Positions 30,140 through 40,999 of a DNA stretch of 64,000 nt are shown piece after piece (positions within the stretch are counted from its first letter, which is position 1; every line of letters starts with the position of its first letter). Origin of the DNA: Dermanyssus gallinae (taxonomy: Eukaryota > Arthropoda > Arachnida > Mesostigmata > Dermanyssidae); contig QVRM01000940.1 of NCBI GenBank assembly GCA_003439945.1, forward strand, positions 585,501 to 649,500, read 5' to 3'. Made by a program: the position numbers and the translations under genes. The notes below the pieces were generated by a model that had not been told where the DNA came from, made no database searches, and was given only the letters and a program-made list of their open reading frames with translations.

Positions 30140-32330
30140 CATCGTTGTCTTTCCTGCTTCTGCGTTTTCTTCCTCTTCTTCTTCTTCTCCATCATCATCT
30201 TCTGCTTCTGCTTGGGTCCGATGCAGTTGCCGTCTTTTGTAGCTGCTTGTGCTGATGTCGAACTTCTTAAACGTTCCTTCGTTCTTCCCCCCCTTCTTCT
30301 CCCCTCTCTCTCTATCCCTCTTTCTCTCCCCCTCAGGCTCGCCCGGGTATCCGTGCGAGTATCTCTATGTTTGCGGCCGTACGGCGCGTGTGGTATGCGG
30401 GCTGGTCGGTCATGGTGTTTTGGCTGCTGCTGCTGTTGTTATTGTTGCTGTTGTGTCTGTATGTATACATGTACGAGCATACGTGTGCATGTATGGATGA
30501 TGCGTGCACGTGTACGGACGGTCGGTTGGACGGACAAACGGACGGATGGATGGATGCGTGGATGTGCATATGCATCTATGCGTAGCTATGAGTGTGCCGC
30601 TGAGTGCAGCTTGTGAAAGAGATAGGAACACACGAGAGAGAGCGGGAGGAAGAGAACGAAAACAAGCGTGAAAGAAAGATATGGGAATGACAGAGGGGGG
30701 GGGGCAGAGAGAGATAGTAGATAGAAACGATGGCGTATAACGCGCGCGCTTCTCACTTCGCACCAGGGGCACTCCGAAGTTTCCTCCCCCTCCCCCCCCG
30801 CACCACCCCTACCCCACTTTATAGAGCCACCAGAACCTGCTACCGCCACCGTCGGCCTGCTAGGTAGATTCTTCTGCTTTTTTCTGCTCACTTGTTACGC
30901 GTTGGCTCCTCGTCTGCTTCTGTGAGGATGATGACCATCATGATGATGACGCTGATGATGATGATGATGACGGTATACTGATGATGGCTATGTTGTTGTT
31001 GCTGTTGTTACTGCTGCTGTTGCTGGTGAAGATGGTGGTCGCAATGCGATGGTACCGGTGGTGAGAGTAGCGACGGTGAAATTACCAACTACCACCACCA
31101 TCGCTACCACCATCAGCAGCAGCAGGGGCAGCATGATACGTCGTTGTTATTGTTGTTGTTGTCGTTGTTGCTGCTGTTGGCGGCGGCGGACGACAACGTC
31201 CAACAACAACAGCGGCGGTGTTGTGGAGCTGAGTCCCGCTAGTCGCACACACACCGCCGTCACAGGTCGCACTGGAGAAACCCATTGGCGCGGCGGTAAC
31301 GCCGGCTTGAGGCGGCTGTCCAAGCAACAACAAGAAGCATTGGAGACAGACGAAGCATCCACAGCAGCAGAAGCACCAGCATCAGCAGAGACAGCAGAAG
31401 GTAGCGTTCATCCAATTCAAGCGTTCATCCAACCATCGAACCATCGAAGCACTCGATCGATTGGGGGTCGATACATCGCTACTTGTTGCTGCTGTTGCTG
31501 CTGCGGGCATTGCTTCGGCCTCTTCTTGTCATTCTCTTCCCCCCCCCCCGTGTTTCATCCCATCCTCTCAGCTTCAGTATCATCATCAGCAGCAGCATCA
31601 TGATCATTCATCCTTCGTCCTTTGCTTCTGCTGCGACCCCCGTTCGAACTTGAAAAAACTTCGAAAACTGACCGAGAGCCCGTTGCTGCCACGGCAACGG
31701 AAGCAGCCGCAGAAGCACAACCACCACCACTATCCACTGATTTGCGCTGCTGGTGGTGTAGCTCTTCCCGCCGTTGTTGTTGTTGTTGTTGTTGCTGTTG
31801 TTGTTGTTGTGTTCATCGTCGACGAAAAGACCAAACAGCAAAGATAAAAGAAGAAGAAAAAGAACAACAACAACAACGACAACCTGACGACGACGGCGGC
31901 CACGGTGGCTACAGCGTCGACCCGTCTGCCTGTTCGTCCTCCTGTCGTCCACTATCAACAACTCAGCAACAACAACAACTCACCAACAACAACAATAACA
32001 ACAACTCAGCAACAACAACAACAACAACCACTACAATCAGCAACAACTGTAAGCACAGCGCGAGGCTAGCTGGCTGGCTGGCTGGGAGCGAGGCGGGGTA
32101 GGGAAAGGGCAGTGGCGGGCTGCGGCTACTCGCGGCTGCGGCGGCGGCGCCGGCAGTGGCGCTGGAGTTTCTCCAGCAACGGTGGCGCTCGCTCGAGGGG
32201 CTGCTCTCTGCCTGCGTCTCTTGTCTGCCTGTGTTGCTGGTTCTGGCTGATCGTCTTTGCTTCTGCTGCTGCTGCTGCTGTTGCTGTTGGTTGCTGATCC
32301 GCTACCGAGCAGCGCAGCCACGACTACCCT
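30140..32330. repeat. Dense simple-sequence block with GC-rich core upstream of ds
   Basis: Alternating TTC, CTG/GTT, GATG, CAA/CAG and GGGGG tracts, with a GC-rich, CpG-containing core at about 32040-32340 and another at 30040-30110. Reading frames on both strands translate to poly-Q, N, S, L or V and are not genes. The position 2-4 kb 5' of the ds start codon makes this a candidate promoter or 5' UTR region. No core promoter element can be assigned with confidence. Confidence 0.6.
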
Positions 32331-33818
32331 CGGCCTGAGCTACGCGCCTCTCCACCACTCCACCAACGAGCCAGCCGGCCGGTGTCGCCCCGGTAGAGAA
32401 GAACCAACCCGAAACAAGGCGGAGGAAAAAACGAGGAAGACGAAGAAAAACACATCGGCGAGAGCAGAAGTCTGCCCGATCAACAGCAGTCCGACACAGG
32501 CAGCAGAAGCAGAAGAACTGCTGGTGGTGTGGATAGGAATATAGCGTGGACGTGTGCTGTACAACGGTAGCAACGTTGATGTGCGACGATGCGACAGTGC
32601 TTCCTTTTCCACTCTTTTTTTACCTATACGTCCAACATCTACGTATATTATACGCATACATCCAACTAGCTAGCTTGTTGTAGCCGCAGCTGTCTGCGAC
32701 TCAAAAACAAGAAAGTCAGCATCGTTTAAGATTGCTGTACCAGCAGCAGCAGCAGCAGCAAACAGCGCGGTCGAAACCAAATCGAATCCGAACGATGGAC
32801 AAGGCCACGATATGTCGCTGCTCGTTCGGGTGGCTAATGGTGTCGGAGATTCGAAAACATCAACAACAACAACAACAACATGTCTCTCGTGATCTCGTCT
32901 AGTCGCTTAAACAAAAGAAAGATAAACGCAGAACTCGTCGGCTTCGGCAGCGAACGAGAAGCTACTCCGCTAAGCAGCGCAAATTGTGCGGTTGGCCCGA
33001 TCAGCACGCAAAGAGACGCCTCTCTCCGTTTCTGCCTTGTGTGTGAGAGTGTCTTGTGGAATCTGCTCTGTTCTGATGCGTCGGGGGTGTGAATAACCGA
33101 CAGCAAGAACATTATCGACGGCAGCAACAATAACAGCAACAGCACCAAGCACTGTTGTCATAGTGGCTCAATGTGATCTATATTTCCGTGTGCACGTGTC
33201 GAAGAATCGATATTTCTGTGTGTATGTGTTGCCCAGTGTCGAAACGTGGACGTGTTGATGCGCGAACTCCGTCGGAAATCTATGGCTGCCAACTGGTTGC
33301 CTACTTTGTACCAAAGTAACGGGACACGGTGATGATGGTAGTGGTAGTAGTGATTTTACGTGCTGCAAAGTAACATGGTGCAGATTTCTTGGAGTGCTAG
33401 AGTAGCCACCTACGCTACGATGTGTTACGCTACGATGTGAGGTGAGAGACTTTCTTTTCGGATTACACCGTCTTGGAATGTGTGTCTGAGTGTTTGGTGG
33501 TTTGTGTGAGGAAGGCCTGTAAGTGCGTTTGTGCAAGTGCGCGGAAGCTTCACTAAGGTGTGGATAAGTTGTGTTCAACGTGCAGTATAACGGAATCTTA
33601 GCCAGTACGTGGGAGACAAGGTGACAAGGCATCACCCGCCTGGTGACGACTGACCCAACGGTGTCCAAAAAGGAGCCGTCTGAAAACGGGCAGAAGAACA
33701 AAAAGATCACGGTTATTTGAGCTGATCGAAATTGCAACGACAATGACAAAACGTCATCGCTCGGTGGCCGACGGCGGCCCCCGGCATCTTCAGTGAGGTT
33801 CGGCATGAGTTCTACATG
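32331..33818. promoter_or_regulatory. Probable 5' flank or untranslated leader of ds
   Basis: About 1.5 kb without a recognisable gene directly upstream of the ds coding exon. Contains short CAG and CAA runs (32740-32760, 32862-32880). The transcription start cannot be placed from sequence. Regulatory function is inferred only from location. Confidence 0.3.
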
Positions 33819-33896
33819 GGTATATACATGCCTGTATATACATAACTTATGAACGGGTTCCTATATGCCTGTATATATACGTATAACTTATGAACG
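33819..33896 (+). repeat. Imperfect 40-bp tandem duplication near the ds start
   Basis: Two units share ATGCCTGTATATA and ATAACTTATGAACG, at about 33825-33856 and 33866-33895. It ends about 115 bp before the ds start codon. Confidence 0.75.
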
Positions 33897-34009
33897 TATA
33901 GAGAGACTTGAGATGAGGACACGGAACACCCTCCTCGTCAACCCGATCGACCGGCTGGAATTGGCAACTACCAGCGTATAGCCAGCCAGCGTCACCACCG
34001 GTCGCGCCA

Positions 34010-37000
34010 ATGAAGACGCGATTGCGACGCTCGAGCGCGGCTCACGCGATCGGCCTCACGACGCTGGCCGCCGCGCTGGCCGTGGTCGCATCGAGGGCCG
34101 CCACGACCGCGCGCGAGGTGTTCGAGATCAAGGAGGGCCTGCCCGCCGGCACGTCGGTGGGCTTCATTCCGATCCGGGCCAACTTCACGTACCGCTTCAA
34201 CGAGCCGCCGCGCGAGTTCGAGCTGAACGCGACGAGCGGCGAGATCCGCACGGCTGTCGTGCTCGACCGCGAGGCGCTGCCGAGCGAACGGCTCGACCTC
34301 GTCGTGCTGTCGAGCCAGCCGACTTACCCGATCGAGGTGCGGATCGTCGTGCTCGACGCCAACGATCATGCGCCCAGCTTCCCCGAGCCGTCGTTGGCCG
34401 TCAGTCTGAGCGAGGCGAGCGCCGTCGGCACGCGCGTCCTGCTCGACGCAGCGATGGACGCCGACGTCGGGCCGAACGGCGTCGCGTCGCTCCGCTACCG
34501 CATCGTGGGAGGCAACGACGAGGGCAAGTTCGAGCTGCGCACGACCCCCAACCCCTCGGCGGACGCCGTCTACCTCTACCTGGCAATCGTCGCTCCGCTC
34601 GACCGCGAACAGACGCCGGCCTACCAGCTGAACGTGTCGGCCGAGGACGGAGGCCAGCCGCCGCTTCGCGGCTACCTGCTCGTCAACGTGACGCTGCTCG
34701 ACGCCAACGACAACCCGCCGATCTTCGACCAGTCGGCGTACTTTGTGAGTCTCGACGAGAGCGCGCCGGCCGGCTCGCGGGTGTTGCGCGTTCTCGCCAC
34801 GGACGCCGACACGGGCGACAACGCGAGGCTGTCCTACCATCTGCCCGAGGGCGAAACGCGGTTTGCCATCGACCCGCAGACGGGCGTCATCTCGACGGGA
34901 GTCGACCGCGTCAATTGTCCGTCGATTGTCACCGCCAGCTCGGCGAAACATTCGACAGACGAATGGAATAACAGCAACAACAACAATAGCAACAAGAACC
35001 ACAACCACAACAACAACAACAACCATTACGTCGGTGGGACGGCATCCGGCAATGGCGCAAGCAACAAGAGCTGCGTGTTGACCGTGTTCGCTCGCGACCA
35101 CGGATCGCCGCGGCAGGACGGCCGCACCTACGTGACGATCAACCTGCTCGACAGCAACGACCACGACCCGCAGATCTCGTTCCGCGTGTTCGGCGAGGCG
35201 TCGGCGAGCGACGCGTCCGTCGACGAGAACGCCGAAACGAACCAGGTCGTGGCGGCGATATCGGTCGTCGACGGCGACGACGGCCTCAACGGCCAGACGG
35301 AGCTGCGTGTGGTCGGCGGCAACGAGCTGGGCCACTTTCGGCTGGAGAGCGCCGGCGATTTCTACCTGCTGCGGGTGGCCGGCGTCCTCGACCGCGAGAA
35401 GGTGCCACTCTACAACCTGACGGTGGTGGCCACAGACCGAGGCACGCCGGCGCGCTCGGCGACGGCCCACCTCGTCATTCGGGTGAACGACGTCAACGAT
35501 CACGCTCCGCAGTTCGATCGCGCCGAGTACGCGGTGTCGATCAGCGAGCGCGCCCCGCCCGGCAGCTTCGTCGACTCGCTGACGGCCACCGACGCCGACA
35601 GCGGCGTCAACGCCGAGGTGTTCTACGCGATCGAGGCGGGCGACGCACGCCGCTGGTTCGCCATCGATCGACGTTCGGGACTCGTGACGACGACGCGCGA
35701 CCTCGACCGCGAGCTTCAGGACACCGTCGAGCTCAAGATATCGGCGCACGACGGAGGCCCGAACCGCAAGTTCGCCTACGCGACGCTGCGCGTCCAGCTG
35801 CTCGACGAGAACGACGACGCGCCAACGTTCGCCGTGTCCGGCGGCCAGTATAACGTGACGCTGAGCGAGAACTCGCCACCGCACACGCTCGTCGTGATCG
35901 TGGCCGCCACCGATAACGATCTGGCGGCCAACGGATCGGTCAGCTATCTGCTGCATCCGTCCGTCGAGATACTGTACGGCGACATGTTTGAAATCGACGC
36001 AGCCTACGGCAAGTTGACGACGCGCAAGGCGCTCGATCGTGAGAAGGTCTCACACTACCAGCTGAAGGTGATCGCGCGGGATAACGGCACCCCGTCGCTT
36101 TCCTCCACACTGGACATCTCGGTCGACGTGGCTGACGTGAACGACAACGCGCCGACGATCTACCCCAGCGTGTACTTCCACCAAGTCGACGACGGACTTC
36201 AGCCGGGCGAGTTTTCGACGAAGATCTTCGCGTCCGACCCCGACGAGGGCCAAAACGCTCGAATCAAGTACAGCATTGTCAGCGGAGCCGAGGGCCGCTT
36301 CGCCATCGATGCGACTAGCGGGCAGATCATGAACACAAAGGCTCTCGACGTCCGCCAACAGGCGCGCTACGAAATCACCGTGTCGGCTGTCAACAGCGAG
36401 CCGATAGAAACGCCGCCCGGTTCGGTGTCGGGCGGCGGTGCCGCGAGCACGGCAATGGTTGTAGTTTTTGTGCGCAGCCGAGGTAAACACCACCGACTGG
36501 GTAATCATCATGACCGGCCTCCGCTGAACTGTAACCAGACGTTTCACATCGTTGAGGACGCCGATCAGACGGCTGCTGGCCACGGCCGCGAAGTAGGCCG
36601 ACTGCCGAAGCTCGACGGTGCGAAGTACTCGATTGTTGATGGAGACCCAAATGGTTGGTTTCGCATCGACCCACTGCAAGCCGTCATTTGGACAAGCGGA
36701 ACAGCGACGGCGGTCGACCACGAGGCAGCGTCCACAGTCGAGCTGCTCATCGTAGCCAATACGCTGGCGAACTTCACGAAGTGCACGGTCCGCGTGCAGG
36801 TGGAGGACGTCAACGACAACGCTCCCTCGTTCGCGCAGCCCTACGTCGAGATCAGCGTGCCGGAGTCGTTTCCGGTGGGGCTCGAGCTGTTCGTCGCGCA
36901 GGCCACCGACGCCGACCAGGGAAACAATGCTCGCGTCCTGTATTCGCTCGAGGACGGCTCCGACGGACTATTTGCCATCGATCCGGCTAGCGGGGTCCTG

Positions 37001-39544
37001 ACGCTTGGCCGCTCAATGCACGACTACGCGGGCCGTGTCGTGCACGTCGACATTACGGCTACGGACTCCGGCAGCCCACCGATGACGGGCCGACAGCGGC
37101 TGGTCGTCGCAGTTCTCGACGTCAACGATCACACGCCGACGTTCGATCAGGCGTCGTACGAGACGAGTCTTGCCGAGTTGACGCCGCTCAACGAACGCTT
37201 CTTCACCGTGCACGCCATCGACAGCGATACGGGCGACAACGGACGCGTCGCGTACAACATCTCGTCGGGCAACGAAGACCGCCGCTTCGGCATCTTTCCC
37301 GACGGACAGCTCTTCGTCCGCCGACCGCTAGACCGCGAACAACGCGAACTCTACGAGCTGATCGTGACGGCGTCGGATAACGGCACTCGGCCCCGAAACT
37401 CGTCGGTGGCCGTCGTCGTGCACGTGCTCGACGACAACGACAACGCGCCGCGATTCGACGGCACCGATGCGGCGGGGGGAAGCGCACGCAATCTCAGCTT
37501 CCACCTCATGGAGAACCTTCCGCCGGACAGCTACGTGGGCACGCTCACCGCGTCCGACGACGACAGCGGACGAAACGCCGAGCTGAGCTTTTCGCTGGCT
37601 GCGGCCCACCAGAGCGACTTCTCGGTCGACACGAAGTCGGGCGTCATTCGAACGCTGCGTTCGTTCGATCGCGAACAGCTCGTGCAGACGTTCGGCCACG
37701 GCCATATCGGTCTCGAGGCGACCGTCAGCGATAACGGCGTACCGCGGCTATCGGCCACAGCCCGCATCGTGGTGCACGTCGACGACGAAAACGACAACGC
37801 GCCGACGTTTACTCGACCTCTGTACAAAGCGTCGCTGTCCGAAGCGACGCCGCTCCGCGCGCAGGTGACGCGCATATCCGCCACCGATCCCGACGCCAAA
37901 GCAAACGGGCTCGTCTACTACGCGTTGGTCGGCGAGCACGCCGACACGTTCTCGCTCGACGAGCAGAGCGGTCAGATCTTTCTGGCGGCCCGGCTCGACC
38001 GCGAGCGACAGGCCGAGTACAGTCTGACGGTCGTGGCCAGTGACGCGGCGCCGCCGGCTCAGCGTCGGTCGGCAACGGCGCTCGTGCGTGTCACCGTGCT
38101 GGACGAGAACGATTGCGCTCCGGTGTTTCTGCTCGACAACGACCATCACGACCATCACGACCACAACAACCACGCTGACGACGACCACGACGACGACGGC
38201 CGCAACGCCAACGGGGACAGCCACGCCAACAACTACACTCGGGGCGCCGAAGTGCCCGAGGACGCCGAACTCGGCATACGAGTGCACCGCTTCGCCGCGC
38301 ACGACGACGACCTCGGCGTCAACGGCGAGGTGTCGTTCGCCATCAGCACGGGCAACGTCAAGGACACGTTTCGCATCGACGCGTCGACCGGCGTGCTCAG
38401 CCTGCACAAGCCGCTCGACTACGAGCTGCACAAGGCGTACACGCTCAACATCACGGCGTTCGACGGCGGCTCGCCCCGGCTCAGCTCGACGATCGCGTTC
38501 GTCGTGCGTGTGGCCGACGTCAACGACAACGCGCCCGTCTTTCCGAACGGCGCCATCGTTCGGACGCTGCGGGAAGGCGTGCCCACCGACACGCTCGTGG
38601 CGACGGTGGCCGCCAGCGATCGCGACTCGCAGCGCAACGCCCGCATCACGTACTCGCTGAGCGCGCAGAGTCCGCCGAGCGAGTCGATGCACTTCCGCAT
38701 CCGGCCGGACACCGGCGCGCTGTACACGGCGCGCGAGATGGACCGCGAGCTGGTCGACAGCTACTCGCTGACGGTGACGGCCACCGACCACGGCACGCCG
38801 GCGCGCAGCGCGCACAAGGCCGTCACGGTGCTCGTCGAGGACGTCAACGACAACGCGCCCCGCTTCATCTCGCTGCCGGCCGCCGCGCTGCCCTGCGAGG
38901 CGGAGCGCGGCCACCGCGTCGCGGTGGTCGCCGCCACCGACCCGGACGCCGGCGCGAACGGCCGCGTCGGCTACGAGCTGGCCGACGGTCACGGACACCA
39001 GGACCTCTTCCACCTCGACCGCAGTACCGGCGAGATTCTGCTCAGCCGCCGGCTGCCACCGGCCGCCCAGCTGCAGGTCAGCTACCAGCTGACGGTGCGC
39101 GCCTACGACGAAGCGCCGCTGTCGCAGCGACGCTTCACCAACGGCACCGTTACGATTCTGGCGACGTCGGGAAGCGGAGGCAATGCCGCAGCCGACGACG
39201 ACAACAACAACAACAACAACAGCAAGGGGCGAAGACCGGCGCCCCGTTTCGAGCACGCCCAGTACAGCGGGTCGGTGAGCGAAAACGAGCCCGTCGGCAC
39301 GCCGATTCTTAGCGTTCGAGCGCTTCCAGCCTCGTCGGCAGCGGGCAGCTCAGAGCTCGAATACTATCTGACCGCTGTTGCGGCGGGCGGAACGCCCCAA
39401 GGACGACGTTTTGCCGTTGATCCGCGCTCCGGACTCGTCGAGACTGCCGAACCACTCGATCGCGAGCAACAGCCTGGCCCGTACGAGCTCACCGTGCTGG
39501 TGACGGATCGCCGCGCCAGTCCACCAACAACTGCCAACACAACG
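34010..39544 (+). CDS. ds: Dachsous protocadherin, first coding exon (signal peptide and about 16 cadherin repeats)
   Basis: Partial gene: 1,845 codons ending at a phase-0 donor (ACG|GTAAGT, 39545). Dachsous is a giant atypical cadherin at the cell surface that binds Fat, controlling planar polarity and Hippo growth signalling. The start is the first ATG after an in-frame TGA at 33914. Residues 14-31 form a signal peptide (IGLTTLAAALAVVASRA). Cadherin repeats end with DxNDxxP linkers near residues 114, 229, 380, 491, 597, 707, 930, 1034, 1139, 1257, 1363, 1501 and 1608. Linkers after repeats 7 and 15 lack the motif, as in fly and human Dachsous as I recall them. LDRE strand motifs recur throughout. 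Signature stretches such as WFAIDRRSGLVTT, YSIVDGDPNGWFRIDP and FGIFPDGQLFVRRPLDRE follow Dachsous in order. Extra low-complexity inserts lie in repeat 3, after repeat 12 and after repeat 15. Dachsous normally has 27 repeats, a transmembrane helix and a cytoplasmic tail; those must lie beyond the window. Fat-type cadherins are the main alternative. Confidence 0.92.
34959..35030 (+). other. ds: Asn/His-rich insert inside cadherin repeat 3 of ds
   Basis: About 24 codons of AAC/AAT, AGC and CAC encode a NNSNNNNSNKNHNHNN-like loop between strands of repeat 3. It is an in-frame trinucleotide expansion in coding DNA and interrupts the usual LDxE strand of that repeat. Confidence 0.8.
38125..38250 (+). 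other. ds: His/Asp-rich insert at the start of cadherin repeat 13 of ds
   Basis: Directly after the DENDCAP linker, about 40 codons encode DNDHHDHHDHNNHADDDHDD and a hydrophilic continuation before the next strand resumes (AEVPEDAELG). Composition suggests a flexible, possibly cation-binding loop. This is seen in the sequence; function is unknown. Confidence 0.8.
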
Positions 39545-39550
39545 GTAAGT
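39545..39550 (+). other. ds: Splice donor at the end of the ds first coding exon
   Basis: GTAAGT follows AACG, a full consensus donor in phase 0. The open frame continues for only 43 more codons, turning hydrophobic and unrelated to cadherin repeats, then stops at 39671. This supports splicing rather than read-through. Confidence 0.8.
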
Positions 39551-40129
39551 TTGCACACGTTGTTCTTCGTCGTCGTTGTGTTTGCATTATTCTTCATCGC
39601 TTTCGTCCTGCCCTGCTTCTACCGCTATCACCATAGATGGCCTTCCTTGCATGTACATTGCATGTGGGCATAGGCAACGTACATACAAACTACGCAATAG
39701 CAACGCTGGAGACGCCTAGTTCGTTGCGGTAGTCAAAGACGCTGTGCTTCGCCAATAGATCGCTTGGATAGTTAAGGAAATGTTTGCGAAAAATGCGTAT
39801 ATATTTTATTTTTTTAAGAAAAAGGTATATGAAAGACGGCTTATATTACTTAGACAACTGTCACAGGCATACAGAGTGCTTGGTGAGCATGTGTTTGCAT
39901 AGCTATTTTCTATGCAACGACACAGTTATTATAGTACAATCATTAGCATAGCGATTTCAGAACAACTTAGCAGATTGTTCAGCCAAATGCTGAAGAAATC
40001 GTTGAACGGGAAATCAGTAGCAAGTTATTTAAATGTGTTACATATATGCGGCTCAATCCCAGCACCATCATCTCCGTTTCTTTTGTGAGATGACCTACTC
40101 GGTCAAAAGTCTGAGTTTATTTCAATTCA

Positions 40130-40977
40130 ACATTTATTTCACCACAAAATTGGTAGACAGTTGATTCAATTTTCACAAGGTGTCACAATGTGACTTTTTG
40201 GTCTTACAATATAAACTTCACTTTGGAGGATAAGGACGCTCCGCAAATTTCTGGGCACACAAGTATATGATAGCGTCCAATATCAAACTCTCCGCAATAG
40301 CTACAAACACATTCTTCAATATTAAAACAGCTTGGCTTCATGCATATGTAATGGTGGTACCCGTGCCAGGTTATTCGGCAGATTAGAAAGCGGTTCCTTT
40401 GCATGGCTCCTTTCCATCTACGTGAAGAAAAGGCCGGGCCATCAGTATAATTGTCAGCTACAAATTTTAAATTTCTGTCTTCTCTGTAGGCTCGATATGA
40501 GTCTAGAATATGCGGTGTAAATGATGTGTTACTAAGTGCTAGGTCTTCATTAAGTGTTCTCTCTCCGCACATCTCTAAGGCAAGTGTTGCCGACGCGCAC
40601 TTTGGAAGCCGCAAAACACGCTTAACATATCTGGACTTTAGCTTGTCTAGACTTTTTAAATGGATGAGGATCAGGTATGATGCAATTGTAGAAAGGCAGT
40701 ATGTTGCTACAGGGAGTACTTTGATTTTAAAGCAATTTATAGCTGTTTACGTCCGCATTGTGCATATTGCCTAACAAAAACATTGCAGACGTAGCTTTTG
40801 CTTGTATCTCCTCGATATGTCTGCTAAAAGAGAGCCCGGGTTAGTGTGACGCCTAGATACGAGAAGTGGCTAACTAATTTGAGTGGTTGTCCATATACTG
40901 ACAGATCATGATCCTTGGTCGCGTATGACCCTCCTTTGCTAAAGCGTAAGACCTGTGACTTTTCTGCGTTAATTTTG
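40130..40977 (-). mobile_element. LINE family A copy A4, 5' truncated, in the ds intron
   Basis: Minus strand from 40977: INAEKSQVLRFSKGGSYATK, then LKLVSHFSYLGVTLT, a gap, and the open frame 40204-40614 with KCASATLALEMCGERTLNED, ICRITWHGYHHYICM and the knuckle CVCSYCGEFDIGRYHILVC. The 3' UTR (40130-40235) contains GTCACAATGTGAC and AATAAA and matches A1 almost base for base. The 136-codon terminal frame is intact, making it the best template for the family A C-terminus. It is truncated just downstream of the RT YADD motif. No clear target duplication was found. Confidence 0.85.
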
Positions 40978-40999
40978 TCATGTGTATGGCAAGATGAAA

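Noticed and set aside
31049..32101. Several overlapping poly-Gln, Ser, Thr and Val frames upstream of ds
   Set aside because: All three plus frames and the minus frames are open over trinucleotide repeats, so openness carries no information.
33992..35956. 654-codon open frame antisense to ds
   Set aside because: It mirrors the GC-rich, highly structured cadherin coding sequence; the translation is Arg/Val/Ala/Asp-rich with no domain. Shadow of the ds exon.
36050..37705. Further antisense frames of 94-223 codons in the ds exon
   Set aside because: No motifs, and each overlaps conserved cadherin repeats on the plus strand.
38040..38660. 206-codon Thr/Arg/Ser-rich frame in the plus strand within ds
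   Set aside because: Alternative frame of the cadherin coding region; low-complexity composition only.
37748..39256. 502-codon open frame antisense to ds
   Set aside because: Same reason: codon-bias shadow with Arg/Val-rich composition and a poly-Val stretch from the Asp/His/Asn-rich insert.
39545..39673. Reading ds through the donor to the stop at 39671 as a short secreted form with a hydrophobic tail (LHTLFFVVVVFALFFIAFVL)
   Set aside because: The tail resembles a membrane anchor, which is intriguing, but the sequence after 39544 starts with a full GTAAGT donor, has intron-like composition and no homology to Dachsous. Intron retention would need transcript evidence.
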